Source: Diphasiastrum complanatum
Taxonomy: Eukaryota; Streptophyta; Lycopodiopsida; Lycopodiales; Lycopodiaceae
DNA: 64,000 nt
Reading direction: 5' to 3'
Assembly: GCA_029204225.1 (NCBI GenBank)
Contig: CM055107.1
Coordinates: 17,692,551 to 17,756,550, forward strand
Of the stretch, positions 34,740 through 48,817 are shown piece by piece. The translations under genes and the position numbers were made by a program. The notes under the pieces were generated by a model, which did no database searches, had not been told where the DNA came from, and saw only the letters and a program-made list of their open reading frames with translations. Every line of letters starts with the position of its first letter. Position 1 is the first letter of the stretch.

Positions 34740-37700
34740 TGTCTCAAACTCAGATGAATGCTCCGGAGACAACTCAGGGCCCCGAGCTGACTCTCGCAAC
34801 TGATATCTATGTCTGTTTGGTACTGGCATGGGCTGTGTATCCGAGGGAGAAGACTCGTCATCCTCATCTCCCAATCTGCCTCCGCATCAGCCCCCAAGCA
34901 GGCTAAACCAACAACACCTGCTGCAGCTGGCTGTAATACTGCACCTCTACTAGCAACTGGAGCCCTACGAGGTCGTCCTCTCTTCCCTGGCAGTTTCTGT
35001 GCCCTACCTTTCTTGTTCGGTGCACCCTTGGGCCTTCCTGGCCGCTTGCGGACGAGGGGAGTCGTCAATGCCTCATCAACCCCATGCAGATCACCTGGCT
35101 GACTAGGCTGGGCCCAAGCTACGGCCGGCTGGGATAGAGTAGCTAAAGATGAGTGTCCCTGTGTAGCTGATAGTGGAGGATAGGTCTGAGGAGTGTGTGC
35201 CCGTGGGCCTGCTGCTGGTGGAGGAACTAGATGTGGAGGGGCCGTCCCTGCAAGAGGCAAGTACAGCGACGATAAGTACTGAAAGGGGCGCTGTGGTGGA
35301 CGGTACTGGTACATCCTGGGTGTTGCCAAAGGAGGAGCCGGTGCCGTGGGTGCTGCCAATGGAGGAGGATGTGCTGTGGGTGCTGCCACTGGAGGAGCGT
35401 CTATAGATGTGGATGCTGCAAGAGAAGATCTGGGCACAGATGGTGGCCTGCCATGGAGACCTGCTGCTGCAAAAGTGGATGGCGGTGAAGGGGCTGCAGG
35501 CCTCAACGGTATCGGTGGCACTGGAGGTGTTGTGCGGCGCACATACACCCTCTGAGGAACTGGAGGAACTGCAGGCACCTCGTGTAGCTGCTCTGGCTGA
35601 GACTCTGTGTAGGGCATGCTGGCTAGAGAGGATGGGGGTGCCCTGACGCTCGGCATCTGCTGGGCCTCTGAATCCAAGTCTGCAATCAAGTCGTCCAACT
35701 GGGCATCCAAATACAAATGCTCTGGGCTCTGGGACTCATCATGAGCACCATCCTCTGGATCATCCTGTGCCTCATCTTGTGCACCATGCGGACCCTGCAT
35801 GGCCTCCCAATCGGTACAATCAAAGTCATCTGGTGACTCCTCTGGTGTGCTGTCATAGAAATGCCTATGGCTCTGTGATGCACGCATCCAAGCAGCTGCG
35901 GAAGGTAAAGCCAAATCACTCTGCCCCCTATCAAAAGCCTCCTCCATCATATCAACATAACAAGGTATGCCACTGGCCCCCCCTGTGTGCCCTGCTCGTC
36001 TCCCGATATAATCTGTGGCATGTGTCCCACCTCTACCACATGATGCACCTGTGACCCCTGCTCTAGGCGTGTGCCCAACACCTGTATCATATGCCTCATC
36101 CCGTTCTGATCTGGCGAACACAACCCGAATGGGCTCATCCTCATCCTGATCATCCTCTGACACTGGCTCATCTGCCTCGTACAATGGAGGCTCTCTGTGC
36201 TCAAGCCCAAACTCTCTCTCTCTCTCATCTCAGCAAGCTCTCTCTCTCTCTCTGCCATCAACTGTGTGCCCAGGTCATCTGCAGACATGGGATGGGTGCT
36301 GTCCGTAGGCAAGTCAACCTGGCGCTCCAAATCATATATCTTCGTCTACAAGGTTTAAAATTTGCATGTTAGGGAGACAACTCTATCAATAAATGAAACC
36401 AACATACCAGGAGTCAACCAACATGCTATGAAAGATTAGCTTATCACCTGCAATGCGCTCGTAATGGTCGGAAGTCTCCTGGCGAGACGTGCGTTGGTGC
36501 TACAGAACACCAACCGCTCCAACTGACTCACTGACAACCGGTTTCTTCTCCTCGTGTGAATGAGTGCCCATGTGCTCCAATTACGCTCACACACGAAGCA
36601 CAGTCCTGTGGTACGTGCGTTGAAATACTTCAGCACATTGTCTTCAACGAAACACAACAATGGAGGATAAAATGAGATGCATACCTGAGAAAGGACACGC
36701 AGTGCAAGACGCTGTATAGATGGGTATGTGCTACCGAACATGGTCCACCAGATAATGGGTAGCTACCTCCTCTCTGGATCCTGAGCAGCCGGGTGGCCAA
36801 ATGTGCCCATGCCAAAACGAAATGCAGCGAGCTCCTCAATGAGCCTGATAGGATCCAAACCAATGTCTGGACCCACTTTGTGAATGTACTGAAGCCAATC
36901 GGCCTCGAGCTCCCTGTCTGCGATCTGTGTCGGAGAGAAAAAGAGGGGATGCAGTATGTGTACAAAGCTGTGGATACTCCTGTGGAAATAGTTCCACCAC
37001 GTCTCCCAGATGAACTTCAGCTCGGTCATCTTGCAGGTGAGAGGCATGTGGTGTAGGGCATTACGAAAAAACTTAACATTGACAGAAAAACAAACTAGCA
37101 ATTACTAAAATGATAAAGGCCAATTACATTACTATACCGCTTACCTCTTTGGCTGCAAGATGTGCAGCTGCAGGAACTGTCCAATCCGGTTCATGAGCTC
37201 ATATACCAGTCCAAGTGTCGACCCCTCGCTGTCAGCCATGCAGAGCACAATGTAAAGTGATCGAAGCAGTCCTGACAATGTCTGTGCATCCCTCCAGAAC
37301 TGGTCTCCCCTCACCGTGGAAGAAAAGTGCTCCCCATCCTCAGTGCGCGAAAATGTACTAGCACACCAAAGATCACTAGCAACCATCTGTAGAAGTTGCG
37401 CCCTACACCTGATCAGACGGTCGATGACCACCAAGTCGAATGCAAAGCGTGTGGGGGCTGGCTTACGGAGGTCTAGATGGCTGAACACCCGGAACATGGC
37501 AAGAACATGCCTCTTCCTCGTGACAAAAGTCACCAGGAAGAGGGCCTCACGGACGATGGCTCTAACCCAGGGAAGTGCACCTATGTCCCCCATTAGAAAG
37601 TCTATGCCGTGCGCGCACAGGGGGTATGAACAATATGAGGGAACTCGGCCTCTAGCAGTACACCCATCTGAATGCAGTTCGTGGCATTGTCCGTCACCAC

Positions 37701-39029
37701 TGTGACGACATGCTGTGGGCCTATGGACAGGATGGAAGACCTTATGACATCAAACATGAACTCTGCAGATATGACTCTCCCCCCCCTGTTGCAATCCATT
37801 GCCCTCAAAAATTGTGTGCCCATGCAGCTGGAGACCAATATGTTGAGGATCGGCCTCCTCCTGACATCAGTCCAGCCATCGGACATGATGCTGCAACCGT
37901 AAGTGGTCCAGTGGCGACGTAGAGGCTCCATCTCTCTAGACAATGACTCGACCCTATCCCTCAGCATGTGTGTGCGGACAACCTCTGAACTAGAGACTCT
38001 CCAGCTAGGGCTGACAGACTGTGCAAGGCGGAAGGCCCTTCTGAAGGGCTCGGAGTTGGTGATGGCAAATGGAAGGTTCAGCTCATAAATCAGACTGGCC
38101 ACGGCCTGTGTGGCTTCTCTATCCATGTGCGGCTGATGCGCGCCGCGAATGCTCTACTGCCTAAGAACTCTCCCAGCTGGGCGACGGGTAGCGGACCTCC
38201 AGCACGGTGCACCAAACGTGACGGGAATGGATGATGATGCGACAGGCTGGGCACTAGTGGATGCATCAGCTGTAGACATGGAATGGGGAGAGTGGGATGC
38301 ACTGGCCGGGATGGGTGCAGCAACGTAAGTGGGGTACACTGGTGGAGGGTGGACATCTGACATGGGATACGAAAACTACTGGGTAGGGAGGTCATCCGGA
38401 TGTGAAGGGAGGGAGGAAGGGATCTCCTCAACATCCTGGAAGGCCTCATCACTAGCATCCGGAGCCTGCTCCTGCTCGGGAAGCGGAGAGTCCATGAGAA
38501 AGTCGTAAACTGGGGGAGTGCGAGCAACAGTAGGTGGTGGTGGAACCACAGTGGCAATTGGCGGACGCGGTGGGACAGGATCCACCAGAATGGGTGCAGA
38601 TGGGGGTTGAGGCGGAACTGTCTGAGAGGGATGAGGGGCAAAGGGACTAGACGAGGATGCACTCTCTATCCTCGTGCGTGTCAGCCAAACAGGCAGCAAC
38701 TCGGGGTCAACCACGTAAGGAGCGGTGCAAAACCGAAGAACACCCTCCGAAATGGTGTTCTCCCTCGCCACAAGACATGGCCCGTAGGTATCCAAAAGTC
38801 GCTGCCTGACGGGAACGGACATGCTGGCACAGGGGGCAGCATTCAGTGTGCCCCCATCTCTCGCGCGTGCGCCGAGTAGGTGGCCTTTAAGGCGAGTGAG
38901 GGTGGCAACGAACTCGGTCAGGCAATATCGACAGCGCACTATCCTTGCACCGGACTTGTTAGACTTGTCGAGAACCCGCCTGACAATGTCCATCTCGTCC
39001 CACAGATCGGCAAGGTTGGAATGCACCAT
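34740..39029 (-). pseudogene. hAT transposase gene (BED, DUF659, hAT dimerisation, AT-hook tail), broken
   Basis: Read on -, starting MVHSNLADLWDEMD at 39029. A BED-type finger comes first (CRYCLTEF...LKGHLLG), then a Pro-rich linker. The DUF659 core runs about 37990-37620 with GCSIMSDGWTDVRRR and VVTVVTDNATN. The middle domain is at 37593-37145 and 37035-36766 (DQFWRDAQ, ELKFIWETWWNYFHR). The C-terminal dimerisation region is at 36740-36480 (WWTMFGSTYPSIQRLALR, CERNWSTWALIHTRRRN). An acidic and Pro-rich tail follows with AT-hooks (RKRPGRPKG, GKRGRPRRA). Likely introns are 37144-37036 and about 36440-36341, and perhaps a short one at about 36675-36595. Breaks: TAG at 38378-38376, 38156-38154 and 36765-36763; a one-base loss near 37623; a two-base gain near 36590; and a GA-tract length change near 36225. 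Inactive as it stands, but recently so. Confidence 0.8.
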
Positions 39030-39240
39030 CTCTGTAGAAAGGACTGGGGAAAGAAGGCAGAGATCTCTGTGGGTGCGATAGGAGTCGGAAAGCTTGAAAA
39101 AACCACAATAAAGGCCGAAATAGCAATAGCAGGGGAGGACGCAATCAGTGCAATGCGAAGACAGTCGGGAGGGCGCGGACAGTAGGGCGATGGACATACA
39201 ACAGAGAGGGCGCGGACAGCAGGGAGGGCGCGGACAATAG

Positions 39241-39500
39241 GGCGACGGGCAGGGAGAGAGATGAAGTGAGGGGGGGGGGATTAGGTTAAAAAAGAAAATA
39301 TTAATATATTAAATATTAAAAAATATCATATATTAAGAAATAATATATATTGTGGTACCGCGGATCCATACGGGCGACGGGCAGGGAGAGAGATGAAGTG
39401 AGGGGGGGGGGATTAGGTTAAAAAAGAAAATATTAATATATTAAATATTAAAAAATATCATATATTAAGAAATAATATATATTGTGGTACCGCGGATCAG
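39241..39500. repeat. Tandem duplication of the hAT subterminal region, period 132 bp
   Basis: GGCGACGGGCAGGGAGAGAG starts at 39241 and again at 39373. Both continue through a G-run, an AT-rich stretch and TTGTGGTACCGCGGATC. Confidence 0.95.
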
Positions 39501-39523
39501 TATGGATCCGCGGTACCACACTG

Positions 39524-40500
39524 GATCCAGGCCTACTAAAGTAGTCGTATAGCCCCCAAAGTTAGAGTTAAAGGTTTACCAAATCTAAGCCCTTCTCCCA
39601 TTTTTGAAGACCTTAGCCAAACCATGCTCTGTCCTTTTCCAACTTTCCATGTGCTTCATCCCTCATGCCTCCCAAACTTGTTGACCTTTTCAGATAGACC
39701 ACCTAGATATAATCGTAGAATCGAAGCTTGATCGTTCTTTTACTTTTTCAATTTATTCTTCTACACCCAATGTTGCATTCTTTTGGGGCTTCATAAGGTG
39801 GAGACCTACATCTCTTTCATCGTTCAATAATAATGGAATTGATAAGAAATGATAAGCTCTAACAAAGGAACTCCTTACTTTCATAAGCAAAAGAACCTGA
39901 AATGCCACAAGAAGCTGAATTGCTCTAAATTGAGTAATGTCATGGATGGATAATTCAAGAAAAACTCCTTGAGATCATTTAGACTAAGAACGTAACTTGT
40001 CACAACATGCCAAATTTAAAATCTACTTGTGTATATTTAAGGATTGCACTGATTTAAAAAACTGTTGAGGCCTACACCAGATAATAAATACAGTTCAAGC
40101 ATGAACTCCAAACCAAGCTTCTCAAGCTTAATAAACATGATCGTGAGTTCTCCTAGAAACTTGGTGCAAGATGAGCCTAGGCACTTGTTGAGAGATGAAA
40201 ATTTTTTACCCAGCCTGTTAGGAGAATTAGAACTTCTGACTAAAGAAAATACTGTAAATGCTAAAAATATGGGAAAGCTTAACCTCTTGCAATAAATCTG
40301 GTGATCTCTCTCTCGACTGCTGCTTGTTAGGAATCTGGAATGCAAAGTTTGATATACACCAGGCTTAGATTTGCAAGCCGTAAGCTATTACAGATGGGCC
40401 TCTTTCTTGCCAATGTATGGCCCCTGTGCGATTTTCAGACAACCACCTGTCCACGTCATCTGTGGTTGCAAACCCTAGAACCTGCGAAGGAGGTGTTCGT
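39524..40500. other. Unannotated DNA right of the hAT element
   Basis: No gene is recognised. It lies downstream (on the - strand) of the PII-2-like exon at 40503-40860 and could contain its intron. I could not identify further leucine-rich-repeat exons here. Confidence 0.35.
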
Positions 40501-40502
40501 AT

Positions 40503-40860
40503 TTAGAAACTTTCAAAGCAACCTAAGCAAAATTGATGGATGGATGGTTGCATTGAAGCTGCATGCTGGCGTGTTATCATAAGTAGGTCTGAAGTTTGGA
40601 TCTGTAAAATAGAATGTCTTGCCTTCAAGATCATAGTTGATACCTTTGATGGCATTAACCCCACAAGGATCTGGAAGCAAGGTTTTCCAGTCCCAATCAT
40701 GGTTTAACGCTCCCATTATATCGTAAAATGCTTGCTTCTCATGCTCATCTGTGATTGTTACGCCATCCTGTGCTAGGCCGGACTTGGTGTACAATATACT
40801 CAGCCAAACAGCAACAACGTATATTTGGAACAAAAGAATGAAGCCATGATGCAGAAAGAA
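40503..40860 (-). pseudogene. First exon of a PII-2-like leucine-rich-repeat protein (fragment)
   Basis: The - strand frame reads a hydrophobic segment (VVAVWLSILYTKSGLA), then EHEKQAFYDIMGALNHDWDW, LLPDPCGVNAIKGINYD and FNATIHPSILL. This fits the N-terminal cap of plant LRR receptor-like proteins of the PII-2 (Piriformospora indica-insensitive 2) type: an E..AL/YS.I......W....L.PDPCG....GV.CD pattern and a final Ser-(N)..I.P.LF. The frame ends CTTAG|GTTGC, a possible donor. No ATG opens this frame; ATGs just upstream (about 40844 and 40860) are in another frame, so a frameshift in the signal peptide is likely. No later LRR exons were found. The product of the family is a secreted or membrane LRR protein in signalling. 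Confidence 0.55.
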
Positions 40861-41115
40861 GAGACTGCATCATAAGTTACACACAGAGAACCAAAAGAAA
40901 CGGAACGCATTACAGAATTTGCGAATTAGGGAGATGGTAATGTGATGTCCAGTGCGATGTGAGTTGAAAGAAAGCGAATAAAAAGTTCCAAGACTTTCAA
41001 GACACATGAGCAGCGTTCTAGAATTGTAAATGCAGCTAAGAAATATAAATGAAGAATACTTAAGAGGGGCAGCTACAATACTGGAATCAACAAAGTGCCT
41101 CACGAGGCGCAACAA

Positions 41116-41700
41116 AGCTTTATCGAATGCAAGCGGAAATATTCTGCTTACCGCCTTCTACACAAATTGAATCAACCTTGCGATCTATTATTATTCACGA
41201 ACGTCACACAAGATCGATGCATAGGTAGAATAAAGCTTAAAACCCCATTTTAGTAAAAATAGCATGTATGGCATATGGTTTGTATATGGCATGAGCATCA
41301 TTAAAAGTGGCTAATATCACCCAAATGGATTCTCCAAGTGGATCTCTAAGCATGATGCATTGTGCACAATATATGCTCAAGAATGTGAATATTATTATCA
41401 TGTACTACAAAGAAATAACACAAAGAGATGATACCAAATCATAATCTCACTTGAAAGCATATCGAATATGAGAAAAAACAATTGAAAGTGAACCACTTTA
41501 CTATGAGAATCCAATGCCATTTCCAAAGGCAAAAGCGATGTTAAACGAAGAGAAATATTGGGCTCACTACTATTCATGGTGTAATGTCTTAGTAAACCAT
41601 AACATTTTTGCCTCGAAGAGCATTTTGTGCATTATGATGCCAACTTGTATTTTTCTATGGATTTGTAGGAAAATTCAGCTAATTGAAGTTTTTATATAAT
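41116..41700. other. Unannotated DNA
   Basis: AT-rich; no gene or repeat is recognised. Confidence 0.5.
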
Positions 41701-41885
41701 AGAATCCTAGGTTGCATTTACAGTTAATATCCTAGGTTATGTTAGGGCTAGGTCTATGGCTTAAAGCTACGTTTGTACGCTTAGGATGTAAGGTTAGATT
41801 TAGGTTTATAGTTAGTTTAACTTCGGGTTTTTTGTTAAGTTCCGTTTAGGTTTTATGTTTAGCTTAGGTTAAACATCTTAGGGTA
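41701..41885. repeat. Single module related to the 31.7-32.2 kb array
   Basis: ATCCTAGGTTGCATTTACAG, GTTAGGGCTAGGTCTATGG, TTAAAGCTACGTTTG and TTTAGGTTTA(T)AGTTAG-type blocks occur in the same order as in the array 10 kb to the left. It abuts the truncated end of a gypsy pol. Confidence 0.75.
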
Positions 41886-41904
41886 CTTAAGGTTATGTCT
41901 TCGA

Positions 41905-42899
41905 TTACTCAACCACAGTGGCAAAGTGTGGAACAGGGCGACGAAGGTGAGTGGCTAAACCGAGGAACATACGAACATGGTGAACATCATGTGGTGTAGG
42001 CCAGTCCTGGATAGCCTGGACCTTATGAGGATCAAGGCGAATACGCCCATTGCAAATAAGAACCCCAAGAAATTCAATCTCAGCAACGACAAAAGAACAT
42101 TTAGACAGTTTGGCAAACAAATGATGGTGAATGAGCAACTGAAATACAGACGTGAGATGGGACACATGCTCGTCAAGGGATGTACTACAAATGAGAATGT
42201 CGTCGAAATAAACTAAAACACAATGACCAAGAAGTGGACGCATAATATTATTCATAACATTCTGAAACGTAGGAGGACCGTTAGTAACACCAAAAGGAAG
42301 TACACGAAATTCATATAAGCCAAGATGGGTATGGAAAGCAGTCTTATGTTCGTCAGAGAGGTACATCCTAATCTGGTGATATCTAGAACGAAGGTCTATC
42401 TTGGAAAAAATCTGGGAAGTGCCAAGCTGATCAAATAGGTCATCCATGTGAGGGATAGGGTACTGGTTACGGATAGTTAGCCTATTGAGGGCATGATAGT
42501 CTACACATAAACGTTTGGTGCCATCTTTGTTACTAACAAGGAGAACAGGGGCACCAAAAGGGCTATGGCTGGGAACAATAAGACCCTGGTCTTATAAAGT
42601 AGAGATCTGAAGTTCAACCTCATCACGCTCAGACTTAGACATGCGGTAGGGAGGACGGGAGGGAGGAGCAGACCCAGGGCGTAAATCAATGTGGTGGTTA
42701 ACATCACGCAATGGTGGTAGCGTTGTAGGTTCTGAAAAGACATAAGAATACCGATGTAAGAGGTCAGATATCACCTGAGGAACAGTTGGTGGTGGTGAAT
42801 TGGCGACTGAAGGAGCTACCTGTAGCATGCTGTACACATAAGAGAGCCGCACAATGAGCCTTAGGTAGGCTACGCATAAACTGTTTCCCACTGATCAGC

Positions 42900-42900
<1 letters not shown>
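41905..42900 (-). pseudogene. Ty3/gypsy reverse transcriptase region
   Basis: One frame runs from about 42891 to 41905 on - with a single TAA at 42594-42592. It reads protease-RT linker sequence (VISDLLHRYSYVFSEP, then PPYRMSKSERDEVELQI). RT follows with KDGTKRLCVDYHALNRLT, MDDLFDQLGTSQIFSKIDL, RSRYHQIRM, the active site LVYFDDILI and KCSFVVAEIEFLG. It stops after the thumb region (DWPTPHDVHHVRMFLGLA), where the frame ends. RNase H and integrase are absent. It is the best preserved RT in the window. No LTRs were recognised. Confidence 0.85.
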
Positions 42901-44845
<1,945 letters not shown>

Positions 44846-45695
44846 TGTCAAAGTACAGCAAAAAGCACCAAGAATGGATCCAAATCAGATCCACAAGTGT
44901 GATTGGGTGTTAGATTAGATTGATCTACCAATCTACACAAGATTAGATAGCACTAGATAAAATCTACATCAACAAATCTAACAAGAACAATCAAATATGA
45001 TCAAAACTTGTACTTGCTGGTTTCACACGTGTCAAGACCTGTCAAAGTACGGACTACCAGCAAATAATGAAGTACACTAAGCTTAGAAACCATTAGAAGC
45101 ATAAAATCACAAGACAAATGGAGAGATTACTCAAGAAATGCACCAAAACCAAGATTTAGCTTTCTTGTCAATTATGGCCAAATGAGCCACCATATATACA
45201 CAAGAGCTGATGCTTACTCAGCTGATTTGGCACGTGTGAGAGTGCCTACTCATCAAAGGATCCACCAATAATCATCAATATGGCACATGGACCAAGTTTC
45301 CTAACTTATAGCCACCTCCCTTGATTTTAGGCCAATTTTCCTAATTTATAGGGACTTGCACAAATATCTACTACAAGTTGGATCTCACATACTACTGATG
45401 TTTTCACACATGTGAGCAGTCCTTGGCACGTGTGAGATCACTCCTATCCATGTGAAATAGCTTTTCCTACCAAGAAAATGATGCCAAGTGGCATATAGCT
45501 AGAAAACTAGATTTTGGCCATTTTAGCCACTAGATCTCAAATGAAATGGTATGTACAACCTATATGACTCATCTAAATGATAAATGCATTTATTTCACAC
45601 GTGAGAACATGCTCCACACATGTCTTATGATGATATGTACTACTCATAATGGTATTCACAAGATATGATCAAGTTAGCTTTTGCCAATTTTAACA
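44846..45695 (-). repeat. 3' LTR of the non-autonomous element
   Basis: Full-length LTR with TG...CA ends, adjacent to the purine tract. It contains repeated CACACGTG(T)-type words (for example about 45028, 45230 and 45597), which are G-box-like and could matter for transcription; this is inference. Confidence 0.85.
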
Positions 45696-45831
45696 CTCCT
45701 CCTCAAAACTAACTTGATAAAAACATGATGATATTGAGATTGACTCCATGGGCTGAATTGGTCTTCTAATATGGATCCTTGCTGGTTCAAAGGTGTGAAG
45801 ATCAGCCAATGAGCTTGATGTCGATCCAAAA

Positions 45832-47679
45832 TCACCATATCCATGATAGTGCCTCTTTGATGTTGACTTTTTTGATGAGCTTGAGAGCTTTGCACCATCC
45901 TAGCACCTCTTTCATTGATTTTTTCCATCCTTGAAGCATATGGTTGATCCAAAAGCTCCTCCTCCTTGAAAATAGCCGCAACTCCATGATAAAATAAAGA
46001 GTCCTTCTTGACTCATGAGGATCACAAAGATCCAACATCATGTTACCAAGATCTCGAGGATTAGGCTCATCAACATTGGCAAGACTATGCATGCTATAAT
46101 AACAAAGAGTTTGTATCATATCTTCATGCTTGGTTACCATGCTAATCTCAGATCTAATGAGGCTAGATACTTCAATATGGAGATAAGTTTCCTTAGAGGA
46201 TGATTCACTTTCTCTCATGAAGAGTTTACAATTTGTCTCAATACATGAAAAAAGACAATTTTTCACACTATGAGTGGACAACTCACTCATGCTCTTGCAA
46301 GACTCAAGAGCATACATTTGATGAAATAACCTTTTGCTTTCTAATTGATCTAAAATCAATTTCATATCATTAAGAACATCAATTATGTTCTCAAGAGAGA
46401 CACCATACTCAACTAGTATTGCTTTACTCCAACTTTGAAATGCAAAAGTCTCACTAAAGCAAATGGATTCACCAAATGACATAAGAGAAGCAACCATGAG
46501 ATGTATACTACTTGAAATGTGCTCCTCTTTCCCTTGAAATGTGAGCCATATGAGCTCAACCATGTCTCTTGATATTCTTCTTGGAATCATAACTTGAGAA
46601 GGACTCTCCTCCTCAATCCTTGGCACACTTGAACCTCAAGATGGCTCCTCAAGATCAACTTCTTGGTGCTCCTCCTTGATGGAAATCCGAGACCTCCATG
46701 TCTCAAAATGATCACAACAAACATGATCATATAATGTGTACTTCATGTGATCATCAACATTACTTATGCTAGAAACATAAGTCCAAAAATCACCACAACT
46801 TGGCATGATTTTTCTAATATTGAAATCAAGAAGTATTTCCATCTCAATAAGGCTAACTACTTGCTTATGGATATAAGTGTCCACTTTGGATGCTTCACTT
46901 ATTCTCATAAGAAGTTTACAACTTGCCTTTAAAATTGAAAATTTACAATCTTCAACATTATGAATGAACACATCATTCATGATCTTATTGAAACCAACAA
47001 AAAATACATTATGAAGACATTTCCATTTCCTTGAATTCATATTCAATGTAATTTTACAAGGAAAACATGCTTTGCTATCTATTAAGGCATCACACTCAAC
47101 TACTATTGCCTTAATCCTTCCTTGAGATACAAAAATCTCTTCAAAGCAAAATAGTTCTTCATAAGATGTCATGAGAGCATAAATGGAACTATTTTCATTT
47201 TGTGATTGCTCCTCCTTAATCTTTCTTGGTTTCTCTTGGATCATAACAATAAATTTGAACTTTTCTAAAGTTCTAAGCAAAATGCTTTCCAAGGACATGA
47301 AATAAATCCAAGTGCCATTAATGAAAGTGACATTTATCTTTGCATCTCGAACCAAAAAATTCACTTCCAAATGCAAAACTTCAAAAGGTTTGAAATGTGT
47401 GATGATGGATTTTTGAAGACAAATCTTGTAAGTCCTTGTGAGGCTCCAAGCCTCATGCATCTTTCCACAAAGGAAACACCTTTCCTTGGATTTGTCCTTC
47501 TCGCCTTTGCACTTTGAACTTGAAGCTCCATCCTGCACCTCGGCCCCCTTGCTTTGGTTCTCCTTGGATGGATTGGTCTTCATTTTGTAGCATCTTGAGA
47601 CAAAACGATCTCTCTTGCCACAAAAGTTGCATTTAGGACTCTTACTTGCCTCCAATAGGTTGCCACCTATTGATGCCAT
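45832..47679 (-). pseudogene. Gag-like ORF with two tandem copies of an unknown domain, one stop
   Basis: A - strand frame from MASIGG at 47679 (open further up to 47808) to a stop at 45832, interrupted once by a stop at 46638-46636. Near the start are two zinc-knuckle-like motifs: CNFCGKRDRFVSRC, where the usual His is Arg, and CFLCGKMH. A Lys-rich linker lies between them. The rest is two diverged copies of a domain of about 190 residues, about 47240-46640 and about 46560-45980. They share SSI..LM.S.......F.E.F, CK(L)(L/F)MR.SE(A/S)S, a following .TY.H..V.SLI..EI block, and a VD..........D.C..HE(T/S) end. I do not recognise this domain. The knuckles fit a nucleic-acid-binding gag role. Confidence 0.6.
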
Positions 47680-48805
47680 GATGAGGAAGTAAAACCTTGT
47701 GATATGACTTTTCAAAATGTAATTTGTGACTCTCAAGAAACTAAATCTGAACACATTCAACAATCTAGAAGGATCTACACAAGATCTAGACCACAAATTT
47801 TGAATCATATCTCTTTCAACCTAGTCAATTGGAAACTAATCTTTGCTTTGATCACTAAGACAAAAGCACTCTATCAAATCACAAAAATCAGATCCAAACA
47901 CCCCTATTGGACTCAACAAATACCAATGACTCTTCCTCTTGAGAGTTGGAATGGATTTGAAAAGATTTGATACCTAGAGTTTCCTTTTCTCTTGACTAGT
48001 TCACTCAACTTTTGAGATTCTTGAACAAAGTATGGGTTTTGTTTCAAATACTTGAAAACAAACTTAGTCACTTATTTTGGACTCACTCTTGACCCAAATA
48101 ATCTCACTCTTGAGATTTGGATGGCTCACACACTTGAGTAGGGGTGAACAATGTGACTTGGATCTCAAATTTTTCTCCTAGTACTTGCCAACAATTCTTA
48201 TCACCTTGTATAGGTAGATTTTGCCTTTATGAGTGTTTGTGCTTTAGAAATTCACTAAGATTTCACTTGGAGGACTGATCCAAGAGTGTCTTCTAGCATT
48301 CAGATGCTTCTAGACTCGGCCCTTTCACTCTTGAACAAATCTAGAATGAAGGTATAATGGATTTCAATCACTCCCCTTGCAAATCACTCCTTAATCTTAG
48401 GTTTATAGCACTCTTTCTCTCTCAACTTCAATGTACACTCAAAAAATCAGAGAATCAAATTCAATGAACTGTAAACAAGCTTTAATCCATCTATATGATT
48501 GATCTAAACCAAGAACAAATCAATGGAATAGAAACAATGCAAGTGAAAGCTTGAAAAATGCACTAAATTGACTCAAAATTGGTGTATGAAGCTCAAAATG
48601 CACCAAACTGAATTTTACTGTCCAAAACAAGTCCTGTACGGCCCCACACATGTGGAAAGTACACCTGTAGCCCACAACAAGATTTGGTACAAATATGGTG
48701 GTTCTAGCTATCCATTCAACCTGGCTACCTCAATATTAGCTTGTTTCCAAAAACCTGCCAATTTGGGTATAGTTTAGATCAATTCCTTAAATGCACTTGT
48801 ACTTA

Positions 48806-48817
48806 GCTCTGATACCA
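48806..48817 (-). other. Primer binding site
   Basis: TGGTATCAGAGC on the - strand, complementary to the 3' end of plant initiator Met tRNA, directly adjacent to the 5' LTR end (TTTGACA). Confidence 0.9.

Larger units (their letters stand above)
33027..39523 (-). mobile_element. Large hAT transposon
   Basis: The termini are candidates. The left end starts TAGTGGCACGTGGTACCGCC. The right end, read inward, starts CAGTGTGGTACCGCGG. Both fit the (T/C)A(A/G)NG start usual in hAT. Inside, both ends repeat an inverted GGTACC motif and then run into ATAATATTTCTTA-type sequence. I found no matching 8 bp target duplication (left ATATATCA, right GATCCAGG), so one end may be altered. Contents from left: an 84-85 bp minisatellite, a + strand coiled-coil ORF, and a - strand transposase gene. 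The right subterminal 132 bp is tandemly duplicated (39241 and 39373). It is larger than most hAT elements, in part because of the extra ORF and the extended transposase. Confidence 0.7.

Noticed and set aside
34809-36372. Several + strand open frames opposite the transposase tail
   Set aside because: GC-rich Pro/Ala/Gly-coding sequence stays open on both strands; the - strand frame is continuous with the transposase and carries the AT-hooks.
33019-39531. 8 bp target duplication of the hAT element
   Set aside because: The bases flanking the candidate ends (ATATATCA and GATCCAGG) do not match, so none is claimed.
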